The notes: a model not told the origin generated them from the sequence alone. DNA of 64,000 nt from Alphaproteobacteria bacterium (GCA_016124205.1 WGOD01000001.1:609309-673308); one strand, 5' to 3'. Shown: positions 53,475 to 62,950, counted from the stretch's first letter. Program-made: numbers and translations.

Positions 53475-56400
53475 CTACCCCGCTGAAGCCGAAATCGCTG
53501 CGCTGGTAACGGAGCGGAGTGTGCCGGTGGCGTCGGTGAAGCGGAGGTAGACGCGGGCATTGGCCGGGTCGAAGGGCACAAAAGCCCCCTCGTTCGCACG
53601 AACGAAGACGGCAAAGGTCCTGGCCGACGAGCCGGAGAACACCGTCGACAGCGAAGCTTGACCGCGCGGCGTGAGGCAGGAACCGCTGGCGTTGGTCTCG
53701 CAGACCTCCAGCATTACCGGAAGCGCCGCTTCGCCGGTATCGACGCTGACGGTGACGGTGGCGTCGTTCGCTCCAGCCGAGCCGTCGCCGGCGCCGATAT
53801 TCATCGCCGCCGCCGACATGAAGCCGATCCGGTTGCCGCTGGACGGGATGCGCACCACGCCGTCGCCCGAAACCGTTACGCCGATCGAGAGGATGTCGGG
53901 CACCGGCGCATTGCTGATCGAGACTAGGACCGTATTCACGCCCGGTATGGTGGCGAGATCGGCATTGTCGCAGGCGACCTGCGGCTGGAAGGCATAGCCA
54001 GACGCGCCGGTGGCGGTCTGCGGGGCCATCACCAGGACGAAGCTCATCGACTGGCCATTGCCGAGATCGAATCGCGGATCCGCCGGGCCGGTTGGCTGGT
54101 TGCTGGCGTCGAGGGCCTGGTATCCGAAGCTGAAGGGGGCCCCGGCTGCTGCGGAGATGCGGCAATCCTGGGCCGGCGTCGTCGCCCTGCTGACCACTGT
54201 CATGTAGGCGGTCAGGGCCGGTCCGCCGACATAGCCCGAACGCGCGCCGGGCAGTGTCGCGGCCACGATGCGGCCGGCAGGCGGGGTGTCGATCTCGAAC
54301 CGGGCCGTCACCGATTGCGCCATCGTCATCGGTACAAGGCATTGCCCGGTCCCGGTGCAGGCCCCCGACCAGCCATCGAAACGCGAACCGTTGGCCGGCG
54401 TCGCGAACAGCTCGACATTGGTATTCTGCTCGAAGGTGTGCAAGCAGGCCGAACCGCCATCGCCGCAGTTGATCGAGAGGTTGAGGTTGGAGATCGTACC
54501 CGATCCCAATCCATCAACCGCCGTGGTCAGCGTGTAGCCCTCAAAGCCGTTGATTGTGACGGTCACCGTGGCAGTCGATGTCAGACCACCCGGATCGGTG
54601 ATCGTGTAGGTGAAGCTGTCGGTCGCGGTCTGGCCCTCGGTCAGGGTGTTGAACGCGCCGTTCGGGATGTAGTGGACCTGACCATTGGTCAGATCGACCA
54701 CGCCCTGTGTGCCGGTGGTGTCCACCGCGGTGATCGCCAGCTGTGCCGTCTCGCCGGTATCGACATCGCTGTCATTCAGGAGCAGAGCAAAGGTGATGTT
54801 CCGCGCGCCGTCCTCCTCGGAGAAGATCACGGCGTCATCCGCCGCGACGGGCGCATCGTTCGCACCGTTGATGGTGACGTTCACCGTCGCGGTATCGGTC
54901 AGGCCAGCGGGATCGGCGGCAGTGTAGCCGAAGCTGTCGCTGCCGGTCTGGCCGGCCGGCAAGGCGTCGAAGGCTCCGCCCGGGGCATAGGTCACCGAGG
55001 TCGGAGAGTAGACGACCTGCCCCTGGGTGCCCGCCGTGTTCACCGCCGACACGGTCAGTTGGGCGGTCTCGCCCGCGTCCGGATCCGTGTCGTTGGCCAG
55101 CAGCGTCGCGCGCACATCCCGCGCGGCCTCGTCCTCGCCAAATATGACAATGTCGTCGATCGCAGTCGGGGGATCGCCGACGCCGACAAGCGTGATGCTC
55201 ACCGTGGCGGTGTCCGTGGCCGTGCCGTCGCTGATTGTATAGGAGAAGGAATCCATCCCCGCCTCGCCGTTGGCGAGTGCGGTGGCAAAGGCGGCCGAGG
55301 TCGCCGTGTAGACGAGCGTGTTGTTCGACAGGAACACGACCCCGCCGGAGGGCAGAGTCACGCCGCCGACGGGCGCCTGACCGGCGATCTGCGTGATGGT
55401 CAGCGCATTGCCATCGCCATCGCGGTCATTGACCGCCACGTTCAGCGTGTGCACCTCCTCGGCCGATAGCAGACGCGGTTCGTACAAAAGGGCCAGATCG
55501 TAGAAGACAGCGCCGGTTCCTGCCGGGCCGACGACGATGAACCGGCCGTCTTCCAGCGCAATCGCGTCAGGATTGTGCGGCCGGAACCGGTTGCCCCACC
55601 CGGTCGGTGCCGTTGCGATCACCACTCCCCGTTCGTCGACAATGCCGACAATCATGTCGGCATATCCGAATATGCCGGGCCGGTACCAGGCCGCCCCAAG
55701 GACCACGCCGCCATCGTCGAGGGCGTCCAGCGTGACGTGATTGAATTCGGTGGGATAGCTCTGGTGTGGACCGAAAATGGAAAGCGGCACGGTCTGAACG
55801 CCCCGAGCGTCGAACATTTCGATGCGCAGGTCCCGGTTCGTGCCGACGTCGTAGCGCGACACGAAGGCGACGCCGCCGCCATCCAGCAGCGCCATGTCGA
55901 CGGGCGTTGCCGCTGAAGTGAAGCTTCGTTCCGGCGTCAGGAAAGCCCCCGAAGCCGAGTAGGCGCGCGTTAGCATCTGCGTACCCGACGCCCAGGCAAA
56001 CACTACACCGCCATCGTCGAGTGCGCGCGTGTCGAAGAAGCTGGTTCCGGTAATGGCGCTCGTATTGAGAATGACCTCACCGGTGACCGCCAATCCCGAC
56101 GCGTCATAGAAGCGGGCCAGGTATTCTGCGGCGGTCGTCCACGCCATCGCAAACCCGCCTCCGGTCAGGCCGGTGACAAAAGGCGAAGTCTGGTCGCCGG
56201 CTGTCGAGTTGTTGACCCGGAAAGCCGGGCCTGCCGCATTCAGCGCGGCGTCATAGCGGCGCGCGACAATGTCCGGTGCCGTCCCGATCCCGGACGGATC
56301 GGTGCCCGCCCACGCCACGACGAAGCCGCCGCCGGTCAGCCCGGCAATCGACGGGCTGCCGCTCGACGTGGAACTGACGACAAACTCCGGGGCGGTCTGG

Positions 56401-56663
56401 TTGCCGAGACGGTCACGCGTCAGAACGCGGATCTCACCCGCCGAGGTCCGCCACGCAAAGGCGACGCCGCCGCCCGTGAGGCTGGCAGTATCGCGCGGCG
56501 AAGCCTCGTAGAAGTCCTGACTCCAGCCGCCTGTTGCCGCAGGGCTGCGGCGCGCATCTCGCGAATAACTGTCATCCACGGCGATGGGCGGATCGGCCTC
56601 GGCAGATGCCGCGATCTGGGTCAGTAGGAAGGCCGAGAGGAATACTGCTGCGAGGCGCTTCAT
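53475..56663 (-). CDS. large secreted surface protein: seven propeller-like repeats, cadherin/VCBS-type repeats and C-terminal module
   Basis: 1062 residues with a signal peptide (LTQIAASAEA). Residues about 45-400 hold seven repeats with the core 'A-L-x-(G/D)-G-G-x-x-x-A-W' (for example SLTGGGVAFAWR, GLTGGGFVVAWA, ALDDGGVVFAWA), spaced as blades of a beta-propeller. Next come three cadherin-like/Big_9-type repeats (APVAADDAVIFSEEDGARN and similar, each with N-D-x-D-x-D calcium-type motifs), then an InlB B-like repeat (NGSRFDGWSGACTGTGQC), and a C-terminal module (about 815-1062) resembling the end of the subtilase at 7910-11452. Probably an adhesin or extracellular scaffold. The convergent neighbour is a TadG-like gene. 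Confidence 0.85.
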   Translation of the reverse strand: MKRLAAVFLSAFLLTQIAASAEADPPIAVDDSYSRDARRSPAATGGWSQDFYEASPRDTASLTGGGVAFAWRTSAGEIRVLTRDRLGNQTAPEFVVSSTSSGSPSIAGLTGGGFVVAWAGTDPSGIGTAPDIVARRYDAALNAAGPAFRVNNSTAGDQTSPFVTGLTGGGFAMAWTTAAEYLARFYDASGLAVTGEVILNTSAITGTSFFDTRALDDGGVVFAWASGTQMLTRAYSASGAFLTPERSFTSAATPVDMALLDGGGVAFVSRYDVGTNRDLRIEMFDARGVQTVPLSIFGPHQSYPTEFNHVTLDALDDGGVVLGAAWYRPGIFGYADMIVGIVDERGVVIATAPTGWGNRFRPHNPDAIALEDGRFIVVGPAGTGAVFYDLALLYEPRLLSAEEVHTLNVAVNDRDGDGNALTITQIAGQAPVGGVTLPSGGVVFLSNNTLVYTATSAAFATALANGEAGMDSFSYTISDGTATDTATVSITLVGVGDPPTAIDDIVIFGEDEAARDVRATLLANDTDPDAGETAQLTVSAVNTAGTQGQVVYSPTSVTYAPGGAFDALPAGQTGSDSFGYTAADPAGLTDTATVNVTINGANDAPVAADDAVIFSEEDGARNITFALLLNDSDVDTGETAQLAITAVDTTGTQGVVDLTNGQVHYIPNGAFNTLTEGQTATDSFTYTITDPGGLTSTATVTVTINGFEGYTLTTAVDGLGSGTISNLNLSINCGDGGSACLHTFEQNTNVELFATPANGSRFDGWSGACTGTGQCLVPMTMAQSVTARFEIDTPPAGRIVAATLPGARSGYVGGPALTAYMTVVSRATTPAQDCRISAAAGAPFSFGYQALDASNQPTGPADPRFDLGNGQSMSFVLVMAPQTATGASGYAFQPQVACDNADLATIPGVNTVLVSISNAPVPDILSIGVTVSGDGVVRIPSSGNRIGFMSAAAMNIGAGDGSAGANDATVTVSVDTGEAALPVMLEVCETNASGSCLTPRGQASLSTVFSGSSARTFAVFVRANEGAFVPFDPANARVYLRFTDATGTLRSVTSAAISASAG

Positions 56664-56748
56664 GGTTCAACCTCTCCTTGAGGTGTTCCATGATCATACG
56701 CCCGATCACCCCACAAAACGATGGCCCAAGGGTGCGGCAAAAAAGGAA

Positions 56749-56774
56749 AAAGCCCCGCCGGTTGGCGGGGCTTT
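56749..56774 (-). terminator. intrinsic terminator of tRNA-fMet
   Basis: An 11-bp stem (AAAGCCCCGCC and complement, loop GGTT) followed on the minus strand by TTTTCCTTTTTT, five bases after the tRNA end. Confidence 0.88.
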
Positions 56775-56779
56775 CAGTT

Positions 56780-56856
<77 letters not shown>

Positions 56857-56991
56857 TCAGATGCGGACTTGCCGCGCCCCCGTTGTCCGGGGGAGCGGCG
56901 TATCTAGAGCATGGCGGCGGGGGATGCAAGGGCGGGTCCGTGTGCGGAACAGCTTGGCGTGCAGTGCGAAGCCAAGCTAAGTCTCAGTGCC

Positions 56992-57786
56992 ATGACACAG
57001 AGCGCCGAAACCGCCCCCGCCCCTTGGGGTGATCATGCCCCGACGGGCTTCAGGAAATCCCTGATCGATGCGTCCCGCGGCGGGCTGGGGCTGGCCGTAC
57101 GGCCCGTCGCCTGGCTCAATCCCGGACCGGTGGACATCGAGGTCAACGGCTTCCGCGCGCGCCTGCATCCGCGCGACAATCTGTCGGAGAAGCGTGCCCT
57201 CGCCCGGCCGGACAAGCTGGAACGGCGCGAGCTCGACTATCTGATCGACGCGCTGACGCCGGACAGCAGCTTCATCGATATCGGCGCGAATTTCGGCCTT
57301 TATTCGCTGACGCTGGCGGCCGCCGCAAACGGGCCGCGCCGGATCCTGGCCATCGAGCCGCAGCCGGAAATGCTGCGGCGGCTCCGGTTCAATATCTCCG
57401 CCTCGGGCTTTGCCGAACGCATCGAGGTTCGAGCCGTCGCGGTGGCGGGACAGGCCGGCACGCTGTCCTTCACCGAGAACACGCACAATCGCGGCGAGAG
57501 CGGGCTGATCGGCGAAGGCGGGCTGACGGTCGAGGCCATCACCCTTCTCCAGCTGCTCGATGCCGCCGGGATCGACCAGGCCGACGCGATCAAGATCGAC
57601 GTCGAGGGGGCGGAGCCGGAAATCCTCGAAGCCTTCTTCGCAGAAGCGCCGAAGGCGCGCTGGCCCAAGCGTCTGGTCCTGGAGCGTCTGCCGCACCTGT
57701 CCGGGCGCGATCCGGTCGTCATGGCTGAAGCCGCCGGTTACCGGGTGGTGATGGACACCGGCCGAAACACCGCGCTGGAGTTCTGA
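56992..57786 (+). CDS. FkbM family methyltransferase
   Basis: 264 residues from the ATG at 56992. SAM-binding motif I is FIDIGANFGLYSLTLAA, followed by ILAIEPQPEMLRRLRFN, the E-P-x-P motif of FkbM enzymes, and IKIDVEGAEPEILEAF, the D-V-E-G block that defines the family. FkbM enzymes O-methylate sugars or other small molecules. An upstream in-frame start exists, but this one is preceded by AGTGCC and begins nearer the conserved region. The gene follows tRNA-fMet divergently and precedes a lipoprotein gene by 67 bp. Confidence 0.88.
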   Translation: MTQSAETAPAPWGDHAPTGFRKSLIDASRGGLGLAVRPVAWLNPGPVDIEVNGFRARLHPRDNLSEKRALARPDKLERRELDYLIDALTPDSSFIDIGANFGLYSLTLAAAANGPRRILAIEPQPEMLRRLRFNISASGFAERIEVRAVAVAGQAGTLSFTENTHNRGESGLIGEGGLTVEAITLLQLLDAAGIDQADAIKIDVEGAEPEILEAFFAEAPKARWPKRLVLERLPHLSGRDPVVMAEAAGYRVVMDTGRNTALEF

Positions 57787-57853
57787 CACAGCGTTGAACC
57801 GTGCCAGCAATCTGGCATCTTGCGCGCCAATCGACTGCCCCCGGGGAGAGGCG

Positions 57854-58987
57854 ATGAGCCGCCATTCGTCCAGCTTGCGCGTTTTCGGTCTGGCCCTGAC
57901 GCTGTGCGTCCTGGTATCGGCTTGCGCGTCCAATCCCGCCCGGCTGCCGCTTGTCACGCCCGATCCCTCGCTCGGTCAGACCGAGCCTCTGCTGATCGCG
58001 ACGACGCGTGCGCGCGACGAGACGGACAATCGACCGTTCAGCGATGCCCGGTCGATGGATCTCGATTTTGCGGATGCCGGCATCTGGGTGCCGCGCGAGA
58101 GAGAGCCCGGGCATATCGACTATCCCGGAACAGATGCCCATCCTGCCTCGGAATTCGCGCTGTCGTCCTACGAAGGACTGAGCGGCGAAGCGGAATTCGT
58201 CGAGCGACTGAATGCCCGCCTCGCGGCCCTGCCGGACGAGGATCGCCAGGTTGTCGTCTTCGTTCACGGCTTCAATACACCCTTCTCGAACGGGCTCTAC
58301 TTCAATGCCCAGATCGTCACCGATTTCCAGATCGAGGGCGTGGGGGTGCACTTTGCCTGGCCGTCGGCGGGACGTCTCTCGGCCTATCTCTATGATCGCG
58401 AGAGCGTCCAGTTCAGCCGCGACGGGCTTGTCCACACGCTCGAACTGCTGTCGCAAAGCGATGCGAAGTCGATCACGGTGATCGCCCATTCGATGGGGGC
58501 GCTGCTGACGATGGAATCACTGCGGCAGTTGAGCCTGACCGGCCGGACGGGCGTGATCGAGCGCCTCAATGCGGTGATCCTCGCCTCACCCGATATCGAC
58601 TCCGATGTCTTTCGCGAGCAGGTCGCGTCGATGGATGTCTTGCCCGAGCATCTGGTTGTCTTCGTCTCGCATCGCGACCGTCTTCTGGCCTTGTCGAGTT
58701 TCGTGCGGGGCGAGCGGGCGGCGCGCGTCGGCTCCGGCAGTCATGTCGACGAACTTACCCGGATGGGCGTGGCGGTGATCGATCTGACGCGGTTCAGCGA
58801 TGCGGGATCGTTCAATCACACGACCTTTGCCAGTTCGCCCGTATTGATGAGCATGGTGACCAGCGGAGCCTTGCAGGCCGCACTGCTGGGCGAGCAGGAC
58901 CGCGAACCGGCCGGACCGGCGGGAAGGCTCGCCGCGCTTGCGTCCAGCATCATTTCGCTGCCCGCGCGCGCACTCGGCAGGAAATAG
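57854..58987 (+). CDS. lipoprotein alpha/beta hydrolase (DUF900 family)
   Basis: 377 residues from the ATG at 57854 with GGGGAGAGG as ribosome binding site. The signal ends in a lipobox VSAC. The DUF900 pattern follows: LLIATTRARDETDNRPFS, VVFVHGFNTPFSNGLYF (oxyanion loop), HFAWPSAGRLSAYLYDRES, TVIAHSMGALLTMESL (Ser nucleophile in S-M-G) and SPDIDSDVF, with a late Asp/His. It is probably an envelope lipase/esterase of unknown substrate. Confidence 0.88.
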   Translation: MSRHSSSLRVFGLALTLCVLVSACASNPARLPLVTPDPSLGQTEPLLIATTRARDETDNRPFSDARSMDLDFADAGIWVPREREPGHIDYPGTDAHPASEFALSSYEGLSGEAEFVERLNARLAALPDEDRQVVVFVHGFNTPFSNGLYFNAQIVTDFQIEGVGVHFAWPSAGRLSAYLYDRESVQFSRDGLVHTLELLSQSDAKSITVIAHSMGALLTMESLRQLSLTGRTGVIERLNAVILASPDIDSDVFREQVASMDVLPEHLVVFVSHRDRLLALSSFVRGERAARVGSGSHVDELTRMGVAVIDLTRFSDAGSFNHTTFASSPVLMSMVTSGALQAALLGEQDREPAGPAGRLAALASSIISLPARALGRK

Positions 58988-58996
58988 CACCAAACA

Positions 58997-60139
58997 CTAT
59001 TCGCGGCGCATCTCGTATTCCCGGCGCATGGCGTACTCGCCGTCCCCGCCCCGGACTTCGACACGGAAGACGACATGATGGTCCTCCAGCGCGGTCCAGC
59101 CGATCCGCGCCGGCGCATCGGTCAGGTCGCCGCCCGCATTACCAATGAACGGCGTGGTTTCGTCGGTGATCGCCGCGCCCGGCAGGGCGCCGAACCATGC
59201 GCCCTCCTCCGCCAAACTGCCGGCATAGTAGCGATGCCCCTCGCCCGGCTGGTTGTTGAGATAGAGCGCGAACCAGCGCTGGAAAAGCGGCGCATAGCTC
59301 CAGAAGGTGAAGCTGCGATAGCCGCTGTCCGGGCGCTCGAAGACGACGAGTACAGCGCAGCCGTCGAGCATGCGCGTGCCCGTCAGCCGGGCCGGCTCGC
59401 TCGATCCGTCTGGCGACAGGGCGGTGCCGGACCAGACCCCTTCGAGGGTATCGAGCGCGCCATGGGGCGCGCTGGTGCAGAGGAGATCCTCCTCCTGTCC
59501 CGGGAAGGCCTCTGACGTGCCTGGCAGGTCCGGCTGCGTTCCGGTGCGGTCGAAATCGACCACCATCCAGGTTGTCCAGCTATTGCCATTGTCAGTCGTG
59601 TTGGCCCCATCCCACCGGAAGCGATCGGCGGTAATATCGGAAAACTGGTAGCGGCGGATGTTGGGGTTTCCCGCGTCCGAGGTCTGCTGCAGCGCCGAGG
59701 AATAGACCATGATCCGGCCATGGTCGGACCGGCCGGTCAGCTGGTCGAGGAAGGCGACGCCGTCGAATTGCGGGTTCGGCCAGTGCTGGGCCATCACCCA
59801 GTGTTCTCGGGCCTCGTCATAGTAGCGGATCGAGAAGCCCCGACCCCGTGCCTCGCCGGACGGCTGCTCCATCGGCTGGGCCAGCTCGATGATCGCCTTG
59901 CCGCCAAGCACGGGAAAGACGCGATGGCGCTGGTGATTACCGTTGGCGACATGATGCAGCCCGTCTTCTTCGCGGCCGCGCCAGTTCGCATCCCACTCGC
60001 CGATCCAGAAATCGTATTCGCGGTGCGGGCCGGTCCATTCGCTACCAATTTCAGTATCGAGGACGTCGTCCCAGTCGCGGACCTCTGACACGGCCTCCGA
60101 CTGGATGATAAGCGCGAGCGCGGCAGCGGTCACAAGCAT
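58997..60139 (-). CDS. secreted tandem DUF1579-like protein
   Basis: 380 residues with a signal peptide (LVTAAALALIIQSEA). Two lipocalin-like/DUF1579-type halves can be seen: the first starts REYDFWIGEWDANWRGR, the second at LEGVWSGTALSPDGSSEPARLTG with the W-x-G-T pattern and GCAVLVVFERPDSGYRSFTFWSY. Conserved 'FWIGEW' is a mark of this group. Function unknown; probably periplasmic. It lies 9 bp from the end of the convergent lipoprotein-hydrolase gene and is divergent from the four-gene membrane operon. Confidence 0.7.
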   Translation of the reverse strand: MLVTAAALALIIQSEAVSEVRDWDDVLDTEIGSEWTGPHREYDFWIGEWDANWRGREEDGLHHVANGNHQRHRVFPVLGGKAIIELAQPMEQPSGEARGRGFSIRYYDEAREHWVMAQHWPNPQFDGVAFLDQLTGRSDHGRIMVYSSALQQTSDAGNPNIRRYQFSDITADRFRWDGANTTDNGNSWTTWMVVDFDRTGTQPDLPGTSEAFPGQEEDLLCTSAPHGALDTLEGVWSGTALSPDGSSEPARLTGTRMLDGCAVLVVFERPDSGYRSFTFWSYAPLFQRWFALYLNNQPGEGHRYYAGSLAEEGAWFGALPGAAITDETTPFIGNAGGDLTDAPARIGWTALEDHHVVFRVEVRGGDGEYAMRREYEMRRE

Positions 60140-60298
60140 GGCAATCCTCCCTCACCCGTCAGACTGACAGGCGCATCCGGACTGGCCAAGGCACGAAGGT
60201 GTGAGGCCCGACAAATATCCGGACCGCCCTGCGTCAGTTTGTCCGTATTGCATTTTGGTTTGCGTTACAGACTTAATGAATGTAGAAGGAGACCTGCC

Positions 60299-60898
60299 AT
60301 GACAACCCTGCCTCTCGAACATGCACTGCTCCGCCGCAGCTTTGACGATGGGTGGCTCGACATCCTTGTCGGCACCGGACTGATTGCGATCGGCACCGCA
60401 TGGTTGCTCGACGCCGTTATTGCCGGCGCAGCGATTCCCGCCATTCTCGTTCCGGTCTGGCTCGCCGGCCGGAAGTCGATCGTCGAGCCGCGCCTCGCGC
60501 AACCGCGCTTCCGGGAGGCCCAACTCCAGGCGAAGCGACGAGATCTGACGGGCTGGTTCATCCTTGGCGCTGCCGTTCTGCTCGCCGAGATCGCGGTCGT
60601 ATTCTCAGCGCACAGGGCTGGAGGCGCAGACATTTCGCTCCTGTCGGAATTCGCGGTTGGCATTCCCGCCGCACTGGTCGCCGTCGGGCTTCTCGCAGGT
60701 CTGGTGGCGGGCGCTCGGCGTTTCATACTCTACTCGCTCGCTGCATTCGGGATCGCTGCAAGCGGCGCTCTTCTTCAAAGCGAGGCGCCAGGACTGCTGA
60801 TCGCGCTTTGCGGCGTGCTGCCGCTGGTCTCTGGCGGAGTTCTGATGCTCCGCTTTCTGAGCCGGCATCCGCTGACGGAGCGTGCGGGCGATGAGTAG
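60299..60898 (+). CDS. multi-pass membrane protein, first gene of a four-gene operon
   Basis: 199 residues from the ATG at 60299, with AAGGAGA as a good ribosome binding site. Five to six membrane segments, such as ILVGTGLIAIGTAWLLDAVIAGAAIPAIL, FILGAAVLLAEIAVVFSA and AALVAVGLLAGLVAGARRFI. Loops are short. The stop overlaps the start of the wHTH regulator gene by 8 bp. No family recognised. It probably acts with the regulator and the two small membrane proteins. Confidence 0.75.
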   Translation: MTTLPLEHALLRRSFDDGWLDILVGTGLIAIGTAWLLDAVIAGAAIPAILVPVWLAGRKSIVEPRLAQPRFREAQLQAKRRDLTGWFILGAAVLLAEIAVVFSAHRAGGADISLLSEFAVGIPAALVAVGLLAGLVAGARRFILYSLAAFGIAASGALLQSEAPGLLIALCGVLPLVSGGVLMLRFLSRHPLTERAGDE

Positions 60899-61262
60899 AG
60901 GGTCTGTCATTCCACAGATCCAGGGCGTCCTCGCGCTCGACCGGACAATCCACGAGCCTGCGCGCTACGCCATACTGGCGATCCTGATGTCGGTCGAGTA
61001 CGCGGAGTTCACCTATTTGCGCGCGCAAACCGGCCTGACCCAGGGCAATCTTTCTGCCCATCTGACGAAGCTCGAAGCGGCCGGGCTCGTGAAGGTCGAC
61101 AAGTCGTTCGAAGGCAAGCGGCCGAAAACCACGCTGTCGATCACGCCACACGGAATCGAGCGGGTCATTGCGCACTCAAAAGAGCTGGCCCGCTTTCTCG
61201 ATCTGATCGGTGTGAAGGCCAGCGCCATTCAGAAATACCAGAACAGAAAGGCTCGTCGATGA
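60891..61262 (+). CDS. winged-helix transcriptional regulator (HTH_34-like)
   Basis: 123 residues from the ATG at 60891. PARYAILAILMSVEYAEFTYLRAQTGLTQGNLSAHLTKLEAAGLVKVDKSFEGKRPKTTLSITPHG is the full winged-helix pattern of the HTH_34 group (often named 'transcriptional regulator' with a MarR-like fold). It starts within the last 8 bp of the upstream membrane gene and its stop overlaps the next start by ATGA, so it probably regulates this operon. Confidence 0.87.
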   Translation: MSRGSVIPQIQGVLALDRTIHEPARYAILAILMSVEYAEFTYLRAQTGLTQGNLSAHLTKLEAAGLVKVDKSFEGKRPKTTLSITPHGIERVIAHSKELARFLDLIGVKASAIQKYQNRKARR

Positions 61263-61477
61263 AACGGTTTGCATGGATGGCCTTCTCTTCCGCAGGCCTG
61301 ATTGTCTCGGTCGCGATGTGCTTTCTCTATCAAGCGCGCATCGGAACGGATGCCGAAAAGGCCAGCGATCCGATCGTCCTTGCGGTCTGGGCGGCCTTCG
61401 CGGTCATTTACTCGATCTCCCTGGCCATTCTTCTCGTCCGGATGGCTCATTCCGGACGTCAGTCAGGACAGAGCTGA
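61259..61477 (+). CDS. small membrane protein (72 aa)
   Basis: Two membrane segments (AWMAFSSAGLIVSVAMCFLY and VLAVWAAFAVIYSISLAILLV) separated by a short charged loop. Start overlaps the regulator stop by four bases; its stop overlaps the next start by one (TGATG). No family recognised. Third gene of the operon. Confidence 0.75.
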   Translation: MKRFAWMAFSSAGLIVSVAMCFLYQARIGTDAEKASDPIVLAVWAAFAVIYSISLAILLVRMAHSGRQSGQS

Positions 61478-61686
61478 TGAGCAGAACCCCCATGACGGCC
61501 GCCTACCAGGGCTTCTGGCCCTATCTTCGGCTCGCAATCTTCTGGATTGCAGGTGCGCGATCGACGATCTTCGCATCCCCCGATCAGCCTCAGTGGGAAG
61601 TCTGGATCGGATGGGTACTACTCGCGCTGGCAGTTCTCGATACGGCCTTGCTGATCCGCCAGCTTCTGACCCGGCGCCCGGCCTGA
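61477..61686 (+). CDS. small membrane protein (69 aa)
   Basis: 69 residues with membrane segments YLRLAIFWIAGARS and WVLLALAVLDTALLIRQLL, beginning at an ATG that overlaps the previous stop by one base. Last gene of the four-gene unit. No family recognised; no hairpin terminator seen after it. Confidence 0.7.
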   Translation: MSRTPMTAAYQGFWPYLRLAIFWIAGARSTIFASPDQPQWEVWIGWVLLALAVLDTALLIRQLLTRRPA

Positions 61687-61750
61687 TACCGCCCGCCGAG
61701 TTCAGCACACTCTTCCAGAGCCTGAGCGGTCCCGCAGAGAGCGGAAGACC

Positions 61751-62239
61751 TCAACCCGCAGCGCGCGTGCAGACGAAGATCGCGTGAAGCCGGCCGTCGA
61801 CCGGACGGACATCGAGCGTGATTTCGCCGCCCTCCCCGGTTCCGGCGATCGGCGCGCCTTCATTGTCCCACGCATCGCCGGCTTCGACCGCGGCGGCAGC
61901 GGCCGCCAACGACGCATCGTGTGCCGCCCAGTCGTTCGTCGTGCATCCGGCAATGATATCAAGCCGGCCCATCAGCTGGCCCAGTCGCATCTGGTTTTGC
62001 GCATCGAGCGGGGCATCGACCGTCATCGTGATCACTGGATCCGTGCAATAGGCCGCGGACACCGTGACAACCGTTCCATCGGGGAAACGTCCCGTTTCGC
62101 TGCGGCCGGCCGGCTCGCTTCGGATGATCTCGACCTCGCGCAGACGCGCACCGGCAAGATCGAAGTCGTATGCGGAATGGTCGACGCAGCCGTCCTGGGC
62201 GGCGGCGAGAAGCAGGGCGCTGGCGAAGGCAGAAAGCAT
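61751..62239 (-). CDS. secreted protein of unknown function
   Basis: 162 residues from the ATG at 62239, with signal peptide FASALLLAAAQDG. The mature part has four cysteines (GCVD, AYCTD, GCTT, VCTRAA), two likely disulfides, and an alanine-rich helix near the C-terminus (SLAAAAAAVEAG). No family recognised. It sits downstream of the crp-type gene on the same strand but 114 bp away. Confidence 0.7.
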   Translation of the reverse strand: MLSAFASALLLAAAQDGCVDHSAYDFDLAGARLREVEIIRSEPAGRSETGRFPDGTVVTVSAAYCTDPVITMTVDAPLDAQNQMRLGQLMGRLDIIAGCTTNDWAAHDASLAAAAAAVEAGDAWDNEGAPIAGTGEGGEITLDVRPVDGRLHAIFVCTRAAG

Positions 62240-62353
62240 GGAAACCTCGGGGGATTGAAGTGAACCGTCTCGCCCTCCCGGTATCAGACCCGGCATCCGG
62301 GTCCAGCGATCGCAGGTAGAAGCCGGACAGTGGCTGGAAGCCTTGGGTGGAAA

Positions 62354-62950
62354 TCAGTCGGCAGCCCGCTTCAGAGCTTCGGGCTTCAGAATCTCGATTT
62401 CGCCTCGATGCAGCGCAACCCAACCCCGGCGCGCAAACTCGCCGAGTGTGCGGCTGATCACGGCGCGCCCCGAGGCCACCTCGACCGCGAGCGCTTCGTG
62501 CGTGATGGTCACATGCCCTTGTGGGTCAGAGAGCCGCAACAACGCCCTCGCAAGCCTCGCCTCGAGACCGGATAGCGCGACATCCTCGACCAGCTGCTCA
62601 AAGTCGGAAAACCGGTGCGCAACGGCTCTTAGAATTGCATCCCTGAATACGTGATCGGACGCAAGGCGCTGACGGAATACCTCCGGCGGTATGATCTCCG
62701 CGATGAGATCCGTCTCCACCACCCCTTCGGCGGCATACCGCCGCCCCTCGACGAGACAGCTGAAGGTTTGAAGGCAGATATCACCGGGCCCGACCCGGTA
62801 GAGCGTGACCTCGCGCCCGGACCGCGATGTCAACGAGACACGGATACGTCCGGAGCGAACGACCACGAATCCCTTGCAGGCATCGTCGGCCCGGAAAAGG
62901 ACCGTTCCTTGCGGACATTCGATCGGATGTGCTGCGAACTCTGCGGGCAT
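62354..62950 (-). CDS. Crp/Fnr family transcriptional regulator
   Basis: 198 residues. The cyclic-nucleotide-binding-like beta-roll (about 1-110: GTVLFRADDACKGFVVVRSGRIRVSL, REVTLYRVGPGDICLQTFSC) has two cysteines in ICLQTFSCL but no N-terminal Fe-S cysteine cluster as in Fnr. A long C-helix leads to a winged helix (LARALLRLSDPQGHVTITHEALAVEVASGRAVISRTLGEFARRGWVAL) with the recognition helix V-I-S-R-T-L-G-E-F. The effector is not evident (a redox or thiol cue is suggested only by the cysteines). It follows the DUF2892 gene after 69 bp that contains a hairpin overlapping its ribosome binding site. Confidence 0.9.
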   Translation of the reverse strand: MPAEFAAHPIECPQGTVLFRADDACKGFVVVRSGRIRVSLTSRSGREVTLYRVGPGDICLQTFSCLVEGRRYAAEGVVETDLIAEIIPPEVFRQRLASDHVFRDAILRAVAHRFSDFEQLVEDVALSGLEARLARALLRLSDPQGHVTITHEALAVEVASGRAVISRTLGEFARRGWVALHRGEIEILKPEALKRAAD

